DNA of 64,000 nt from Candidatus Mcinerneyibacteriota bacterium. Lineage in GTDB: Bacteria > Macinerneyibacteriota > Macinerneyibacteria > Macinerneyibacteriales > DSCS01. Location: positions 186,001-250,000 of the forward strand of contig JAFGWL010000056.1 in assembly GCA_016937175.1 (NCBI GenBank), read 5' to 3'. Under the pieces are notes generated by a model. It had not been told where the DNA came from. It did not search any database and saw only the letters and a program-made list of their open reading frames with translations. Shown piece after piece: positions 59,367 to 64,000 of this stretch (position 1 is the stretch's first letter; each line of letters opens with the position of its first letter). Position numbers and translations under genes: made by a program.

Positions 59367-60290
59367 TCATATCATATCGGAGAGACTCTCTGCTGTAAAG
59401 CTCTCTTGCAGGAAAGGTCGGTCGTTAAACCGGGCATAACAATAGATACATCCATAGCGGCATGTCCCGTATGCCCCGACGTCACGGCTTTCGATACAGC
59501 GGCACGAACACCTCTGGGAGGGGTCCTTCTTCGCTTTTTCCAAAAAAGACGTAAGATCCCCATCTCCGGGATAAAGGCTGCGAAGCAAAACGCCGTCGAT
59601 GCAAGAAGCCGGAGCGATCCCCCATTCTCCCCAGTCTCCTTCTGCACACGTCGTGATAGTAAATTCGGGGTTGATGTCTTGCCAGCGGTGCTGCGCCCTG
59701 CTCAAAAATTTTATGAAAAATAGTTCCTCATCTTCTGAAGGCACCCTGAGAGAAAAAGAACTCTTCTGAAGGCGAAAACGGACGCTTCGATAGGGGGAGA
59801 TATCAAGAAAACTCACTATCAGGCGATCAGTATAGGGAACCAGCCGGTCACCTATTGTAAGAAGACGGGCTGCCAGCCCCTCTGCAGAAAGTGCCGCCGA
59901 AAGGATGAGTGGATCAAAGCGCCAGAGGACTCTCTTCTTTCCCAGAAGCAAGGAGAGCTTTTTAAACAACTCTATCCTTGCTTCCAGAGGAGGCAGGCCG
60001 GGTTCCCATCCCTCTTGTTCATAATCGTTGAGGGTAAACTGGAGGTAAAAACCCAAGCCCATCTCTTCCAGAAGAGGAACTGCAGAGAGAAGCGGAGCAG
60101 GATTTTTACTCCAGAAGACCACTGCCCTGACCCGTTCGTAAGAGATATGTTGCCTCCGTTTGTTATAGGGGTTCACACGGATAGAATAGCCCTGATGCAG
60201 ACGATGCAGAAACCAGGGCATATAGAAGGCCGGGATATCTGTAACACGGCTGGCTGACAGGATGATGGGAGAGACAGGCCGAAGCGTCAA
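59367..60290 (-). CDS. DUF1848 family protein
   Basis: About 307 residues. ILSASRVTDIPAFYMPWF, VNPYNKRRQHISYERVRAVVFWSKNP and the C-terminal cysteine run (CSCRCIESRDVGAYGTCRYGCIYCYA) are hallmarks of DUF1848, probably binding an iron-sulfur cluster of the radical-SAM-like type (CxxGCxYCYA). Function unknown. The frame extends to 60362, but GAGGGGG before the TTG at 60290 suggests that start; a GTG at 60308 is another. It overlaps nothing then; the flavoprotein stop is at 60310. Confidence 0.82.
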   Translation of the reverse strand: MTLRPVSPIILSASRVTDIPAFYMPWFLHRLHQGYSIRVNPYNKRRQHISYERVRAVVFWSKNPAPLLSAVPLLEEMGLGFYLQFTLNDYEQEGWEPGLPPLEARIELFKKLSLLLGKKRVLWRFDPLILSAALSAEGLAARLLTIGDRLVPYTDRLIVSFLDISPYRSVRFRLQKSSFSLRVPSEDEELFFIKFLSRAQHRWQDINPEFTITTCAEGDWGEWGIAPASCIDGVLLRSLYPGDGDLTSFLEKAKKDPSQRCSCRCIESRDVGAYGTCRYGCIYCYARFNDRPFLQESFTAESLSDMI

Positions 60291-60309
60291 AACTGCCCCC
60301 TCTTCCACC

Positions 60310-60876
60310 CTACAGGGTAAGGGAGAGAGAACGGCCCATTTCACGGACTTTCTGCAGAACATCGGGGTTATCCCGGAGCTCCCGTTCTCCCGTACTCACA
60401 CCGAACGAAAAACTGAACTCCATCTTCAGGAACCGGGCCATGGAAAGAACCGATCCGCGGGCGATGAGATATCCGGAATCGGCCTCTGTTCCGCCGAAAG
60501 TCGCTAAAAATCCCAGTCCTTTCCCTCTGAAGCTGCTGAAGTCCATGGCATAGAACCGGTCGATACAGGCTTTAAGCTGGGCAGTCATATGCCACCAGTA
60601 GACGGGAGAGGCCAGGATGATAAAAGAAGCTTCCCGGATAAGGGGGTAGAGCTGATCCATGTCATCACGGATGATGCAACAGCCTTCTTTCCCCTTACAG
60701 GCCGAACACCCCCGGCACGGGGCAATATTCATCTCGGCAGTGTTGAAACATTCTGTCTTGAATTGAGGAAAAACCTCAGCCACCCCTTTCAGAAAGGTAT
60801 CAAGCAAAAGAGCTGTGTTCCCTGTCAGACGCGGACTTCCCTGAAGAGCCAGAACAGCCGTATCGGCCCTGTTCAT
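60310..60876 (-). CDS. flavodoxin-fold NAD(P)H-dependent oxidoreductase
   Basis: 188 residues. LALQGSPRLTGNTALLLDTFLKG binds FMN phosphate, and CRGCSACKGKEGCCIIRDDM (residues 54-73) carries five cysteines, as in iron-sulfur flavoproteins. ASPVYWWHMTAQLKACIDRFY is the FMN-ring loop. It is an FMN reductase-like electron carrier, probably serving the neighbouring proteins. Its ATG overlaps the VIT1-fusion stop by four bases. Confidence 0.92.
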   Translation of the reverse strand: MNRADTAVLALQGSPRLTGNTALLLDTFLKGVAEVFPQFKTECFNTAEMNIAPCRGCSACKGKEGCCIIRDDMDQLYPLIREASFIILASPVYWWHMTAQLKACIDRFYAMDFSSFRGKGLGFLATFGGTEADSGYLIARGSVLSMARFLKMEFSFSFGVSTGERELRDNPDVLQKVREMGRSLSLTL

Positions 60877-61739
60877 ATTTCCAGCCCCAAAAAGGTCCGC
60901 ACAGCCCAGCCGATCCCGAAGGAGAGGAGCGCGACTCCCAGGCTGATGAGAGCCATTTCCAGAAAACGTCGCCTGAAAGGAAGGTCTTTTGCCACAGAAA
61001 TATAGAAGTTAAAAGCCAGAATGATCAGAATGGCTGCAGCCAGCATAAGGACCAGATTGACAAAGGGGTTGACAAAAAGAAAGAAGGGAAGCGTGAGAAG
61101 GATAACCGTTCCCACATAGGCCAGGCCGGTATAGAGGCTTGAGGTAAAAGCCCGGGCGTGGTTTCCCTCCTGCCGCTGGGAAAGGAACTCACTGGCGGCC
61201 ATGGAAAAAGAAGCGGCGATCCCTGTGATGAGCCCCAGAAGTGCAATGGTGCGGCTGTTTTGGACGGCGAAGGTAAAACCCGCCAGAGCTCCGCTGAGCT
61301 CCACCAAAGCATCATTCAAGCCCAGGACCACAGAGCCCATATAATTAAGTTTTTCCTCATTGAGCATGTCCAGAAGCTGTTTTTCATGGACATCCTCTTC
61401 CCGCCCCATGCGGGCAGCTTCCGGCATAATCTTTTCGATATCGTCATAAAGTGCAGCTGCTTCCACCTCCCCTTTTTCCATAAGCTTCAGGGTGAAGGTA
61501 AGGCCTGCTGTCCTTGCCAGGATATAATACCAGGCAATACGGAGAGCCGAAGGGGCAACTTCGCGCTGTGTGTAACGTTTCAACACCTCATAATGGTTCT
61601 TTTCCGTATCTGATATTTCCTTAAGGATTGCCTTATTGGAAGGATCCTTCTCCTTCGCCGCCAGGGCTTTATAGATATAGTAGCCTTCTATCTCATCCTT
61701 CTGGATACTGATCAGTTTTCTGATGACATTCTTCTCCAC
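60873..61739 (-). CDS. rubrerythrin-like domain fused to VIT1/CCC1 iron transporter
   Basis: About 288 residues. The N-terminal domain (1-115) has ferritin-like signatures (SIQKDEIEGYYIYKALA, ISDTEKNHYEVLKRY, EDVHEKQLLDML) that bind iron. The C-terminal half has five hydrophobic helices with VVLGLNDALVELSGALAGF and FSMAASEFLSQRQEGNH, the VIT1/CCC1 motif. It probably moves iron or manganese into the periplasm or out of the cytosol. The GTG at 61739 has AAAGGAGAGGCT upstream; the frame start at 61802 is less likely. Confidence 0.9.
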   Translation of the reverse strand: MEKNVIRKLISIQKDEIEGYYIYKALAAKEKDPSNKAILKEISDTEKNHYEVLKRYTQREVAPSALRIAWYYILARTAGLTFTLKLMEKGEVEAAALYDDIEKIMPEAARMGREEDVHEKQLLDMLNEEKLNYMGSVVLGLNDALVELSGALAGFTFAVQNSRTIALLGLITGIAASFSMAASEFLSQRQEGNHARAFTSSLYTGLAYVGTVILLTLPFFLFVNPFVNLVLMLAAAILIILAFNFYISVAKDLPFRRRFLEMALISLGVALLSFGIGWAVRTFLGLEI

Positions 61740-61817
61740 AGCCTCTCCTTTTTTTTCAAACGAGTATGCCACAACAAGTACAAAAACCCAGCGAAGATTC
61801 AATTTCCCTGCTGGGAG

Positions 61818-62693
61818 TCAAGTCCTCCCCGTAGCCGGAAAGCTGAATTTCTCCGGAAGAAGCCCCGGGGGAGCATCCACAAAAAAGTGGTCGTCCTCTT
61901 CATCTGCAGTATGCCACACACCTCCCTGAATCCCTGCTGTCTCAGGAGTAAAGTGGAAAAGGGCTTCGCCGGCTCCGGAGAAAGGGAGTATCTCAAAATA
62001 GTCTGTCCAACTGATCTTACGGGGATAAATGGCATCATACAGATGGAGCGCCTGCCCCTCCTGCCGGACGATAAGGATCCCATTCTCCTCTTCATCAAAG
62101 AGAAGGGAATCCCTGAAAAGGTAGAGGGCGTGGAAAAGGGTGATGGACTCTCCCGTCACCAGGCTGAACAGATCTGAAACAGGGATGCGGGTCGAGAGAC
62201 AGCTCTCCAGGATCCGGCGGTCTTCCGTTTTCTCGAGGTTAAGTAACCTGAATTTCCCCGCTCTATCCCCGGATAGTGAGAGAGGGCAGGAAAAAAGGAA
62301 CCGGGGTCTTTCATAGAATCCGTACCGGGGGTAAAAGTCCGTGACACTGTCGTTAGCAAAAAGAAAACGAAAGGAAGCTTGTCCCTCATAGGCTTTTGTG
62401 ATACGCATCATCAGTTCCCGGGCCAATCCCTTTCCTCTGTAATCGGGATGGGTCATCACCGTTCCCAGCTGAAAGGCCTCCCTCTCCCGGCCCCGGATCA
62501 TAAAACGCATCTTCGTCACAGAGACATTGGAGACAGCTTTGTTTCCTTCAAAGAGTGTGTGGCAGACAAAGGAATCGTCCCACCACCCGCTTTCGTAAAA
62601 GGGTTCGAAATCAAGGCCGAAGACAAGTCGGGAGAGAGCATTGAAGGCCCTCCGCTTAGAATCGTCCCGATGATATGCAGCTTCGTATTTCAC
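61818..62693 (-). CDS. Eis-like GNAT acetyltransferase
   Basis: 291 residues. The GNAT domain holds FQLGTVMTHPDYRGKGLARELMMRITKAYE (about 72-101), and ANDSVTDFYPRYGFYERPRF follows. The C-terminal part (140-291) resembles the sterol-carrier-like half of Eis proteins, which acetylate amines at several positions. The start is a GTG with AAAGGATTAATG upstream at a long distance, so the exact start is uncertain. Confidence 0.85.
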   Translation of the reverse strand: MKYEAAYHRDDSKRRAFNALSRLVFGLDFEPFYESGWWDDSFVCHTLFEGNKAVSNVSVTKMRFMIRGREREAFQLGTVMTHPDYRGKGLARELMMRITKAYEGQASFRFLFANDSVTDFYPRYGFYERPRFLFSCPLSLSGDRAGKFRLLNLEKTEDRRILESCLSTRIPVSDLFSLVTGESITLFHALYLFRDSLLFDEEENGILIVRQEGQALHLYDAIYPRKISWTDYFEILPFSGAGEALFHFTPETAGIQGGVWHTADEEDDHFFVDAPPGLLPEKFSFPATGRT

Positions 62694-62712
62694 AAAAACA
62701 TTAATCCTTTCT

Positions 62713-62738
62713 TAAAAAAAGGGCCTCCTGAGAGGCCC
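62713..62738 (-). terminator. intrinsic terminator of the 204-residue lipoprotein gene
   Basis: On the minus strand GGGCCTC-TCAG-GAGGCCC is followed by TTTTTTTAAG. It is a seven-pair GC stem and clear U-tract, and lies just before the Eis-like gene, so that gene needs its own promoter. Confidence 0.85.
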
Positions 62739-62767
62739 GTAAATCTCTCTTGTGTATAAAAATTCCC

Positions 62768-63382
62768 CTATTCCACTGCAGAAGGAGGCACTTCGTCCTC
62801 GTGTAGTTTCTTAGGCGGCAGATCCGTTGACTTTACCGTGGGATACTGCTTCAGATAGAGAGATTCGCTCTCATAATTATAGGGGTGCTCTGCCCAGCTT
62901 CGCCCTTCCGTGAAAACTCCCTGACTGGGATGCAAATTGATATTCTTGATCTCCTCTTTAAAATCACCCATATACCAATGCATTTCATAAATATTCTCCA
63001 CCGCCATCTTCCGGAAAAAGACTTTCAACAGTCCGTGTTTATTCCACTGTTCGATGGCTGATTCAAGTATATACCCGTTAAAGGTATTATCCTGGTTTTG
63101 ATCCCGCATAACGGCAAAGACATAAATCCTTGGGTATTCGTTCTTTCCTCTTAAACCTGAGAGGATATTCACCCACCGGATATTTTCACTCATAACCCAC
63201 ACCCCTTCGATGGGATCCAGGGCCTCAAAATTATTCTTGAAGTAATCCATCATCTCGTCTTTTGTCATCGCTGTTGCGGGCCAGGTCTCCCTGACCTGTG
63301 TGAGATACTGGCTTGTGGTAGCACAACCTAAGATAGTCCCCGTTAAAACAAGGAAAAAAAGAATACGCATCCCTTTTCTCAT
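62768..63382 (-). CDS. lipoprotein of unknown function
   Basis: 204 residues with a lipobox at Cys 20 (GTILGC), then ATTSQYL. The body has no motif I recognise; it includes IEGVWVMSENIRWVNIL and NGYILESAIEQWNKHGLLKVFFR, which suggest an alpha/beta fold. It is probably a periplasmic or outer-membrane lipoprotein. AAAGGAGCC precedes the ATG; MRILFF from residue 5 is an alternative start. It has an exact consensus promoter and its own terminator. Confidence 0.82.
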   Translation of the reverse strand: MRKGMRILFFLVLTGTILGCATTSQYLTQVRETWPATAMTKDEMMDYFKNNFEALDPIEGVWVMSENIRWVNILSGLRGKNEYPRIYVFAVMRDQNQDNTFNGYILESAIEQWNKHGLLKVFFRKMAVENIYEMHWYMGDFKEEIKNINLHPSQGVFTEGRSWAEHPYNYESESLYLKQYPTVKSTDLPPKKLHEDEVPPSAVE

Positions 63383-63411
63383 ATAGGCTCCTTTCCTCTG
63401 CCTGATTTTTA

Positions 63412-63439
63412 ATTATAGTCTTTTTTTTTGTATTGTCAA
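63412..63439 (-). promoter_or_regulatory. consensus promoter of the 204-residue lipoprotein
   Basis: Exact TTGACA (63434-63439), 16-base A-rich spacer, exact TATAAT (63412-63417) on the minus strand. Confidence 0.82.
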
Positions 63440-63450
63440 AGTCTCCCTAT

Positions 63451-63484
63451 AAAAAGAAAGCCCGGAAGAACCGTCCGGGCTTTC
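63451..63484 (-). terminator. intrinsic terminator of the PEGA lipoprotein gene
   Basis: On the minus strand GAAAGCCCGGA-(CGGTTCT)-TCCGGGCTTTC is followed by TTTTT. The 11-pair stem starts about 22 bases after the stop codon. Confidence 0.88.
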
Positions 63485-63505
63485 TGAATTGAGCAAAAGA
63501 ATGAC

Positions 63506-63979
63506 CTACTGAAGGATCGTCGGTGTCAACTGGCCGATCTTCTCCCACTCAGGATCAGGATTCAGGGTCACAGCCACATAGAGCGTGTTTTCTTTATAGA
63601 GATGAGCCAACTGGGCTTCGCTCAGTTCTGCCTTCACCTGCTCGGGAGTCAGGTTAAAGAGCCCCCCTGTGGCCAGGTCGATAATCAGGCCGGGGATCCC
63701 TCCAAAAAGGATGTTCCCGAAGAGCCATCCGGAAACACGCTGTTCGATCATCATCTCAAAGGGCTCATATCCCTCGAGAAGGATCTCCACTTTGTGCTCA
63801 CTTTTTCTTGACAACTCTTTAGCGACAGGCGTTAAACCGACATTCACCCCATCGATCTTCACTGTCGCTCCCTCCGGAGTGGAAAAAAAGTTGATGTTTT
63901 GCCGGCTGCCGTGCATGATCGTCGCACACCCGGTGAGGGCCAATACGGCAATTGTCAGGACCACAATCCATTTTCTCAT
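63506..63979 (-). CDS. PEGA domain lipoprotein
   Basis: 157 residues with a lipobox at Cys 18 (LALTGC). INFFSTPEGATVKIDGVNVGLTPV (about 28-51) is a PEGA domain, a small beta fold found in surface and envelope proteins of many bacteria. A hydrophobic stretch FGNILFGGIPGLIIDLATGG (near 88-107) may be a membrane-associated helix, and the end is alpha-helical. GGAGGTAACAG precedes the ATG. The gene lies at the window edge; a hairpin terminator follows. Confidence 0.9.
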   Translation of the reverse strand: MRKWIVVLTIAVLALTGCATIMHGSRQNINFFSTPEGATVKIDGVNVGLTPVAKELSRKSEHKVEILLEGYEPFEMMIEQRVSGWLFGNILFGGIPGLIIDLATGGLFNLTPEQVKAELSEAQLAHLYKENTLYVAVTLNPDPEWEKIGQLTPTILQ

Positions 63980-64000
63980 GCTGTTACCTCCTGTTCTTTT

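Noticed and set aside
1-64000. tRNA, rRNA, CRISPR repeats, insertion sequences or prophage genes
   Set aside because: None was recognised in the gaps on either strand; the gaps are short and mostly filled by promoters, hairpins and the riboswitch.

Overview
The window looks like a gene-dense chromosomal segment of a Gram-negative bacterium. Coding genes fill almost all of it; the longest non-coding stretches are about 150-160 bases and most hold promoters. Many lipoproteins with clear lipoboxes, a probable outer-membrane barrel, a lytic transglycosylase and PEGA/TPR proteins show a double-membrane cell. There are no rRNA or tRNA genes, insertion sequences, phage genes, CRISPR arrays or toxin-antitoxin genes that I can see. 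The gene mix (NapH-like polyferredoxin with a CXXC mini-protein, exported TPR proteins, GAF/HD-GYP protein, ferritin-like proteins) would suit a free-living or sediment spirochaete (Spirochaetota). That assignment is an inference without a marker gene and should be treated as tentative.

Layout. 1-11 kb (minus strand): AmmeMemoRadiSam B (cut by the window edge), a SNF2 helicase, a 1140-residue exported TPR protein, a polyferredoxin, a 48-residue CXXC membrane mini-protein, dihydropteroate synthase and a GH13 sugar phosphorylase. 11-14 kb (plus): sfsA, an aldo/keto reductase and a parvulin lipoprotein. 14-17 kb (minus): zur-znuA-znuC-znuB zinc uptake operon with a palindromic operator. 17-24 kb (plus): one long run of overlapping genes, nitrilase, GAF/HD-GYP, site-2 protease, unknown, lytic transglycosylase, PatB-like lyase. 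24-27.3 kb: a DUF47-Pit phosphate uptake pair, trmB and ppnP. 27-36 kb: barrel protein, two nitroreductases, glutaminase, acetyltransferase, photolyase, exported propeller protein, C_GCAxxG_C_C protein, CPBP protease and Na/Ca exchanger. 36-47 kb: lipoproteins, a membrane protein/winged-helix regulator pair with an operator, a 1418-residue hybrid histidine kinase and an MscS channel. 47-50.6 kb: CDF metal exporter, fluoride riboswitch with crcB, cold-shock protein and FAD dehydrogenase. 50.6-64 kb: two transglutaminase-fold proteins, aldo/keto reductase, acetyltransferases, ferritin-like proteins including a VIT1 fusion, HerA-like ATPase, DUF1848 protein and PEGA lipoprotein.

Themes. Metal and ion handling recurs (Zur/Znu, CDF, VIT1-ferritin, ferritin-like, Pit, Na/Ca exchanger, fluoride export). 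Promoters are easy to read: about two dozen sigma70-type promoters can be placed by eye, many with an exact TTGACA and TATAAT, and the 16-base spacer is the most frequent. Three genes (sfsA, nitrilase, photolyase) have a -10 box exactly six bases before the ATG and no ribosome binding site, which predicts leaderless mRNAs. The clearest non-protein element is the fluoride riboswitch before crcB. I found no convincing wholly new multi-gene system. The best candidates for new biology are the CXXC mini-protein operon, the self-regulating winged-helix/membrane-protein pair, and the palindrome shared by sfsA and the sugar phosphorylase.
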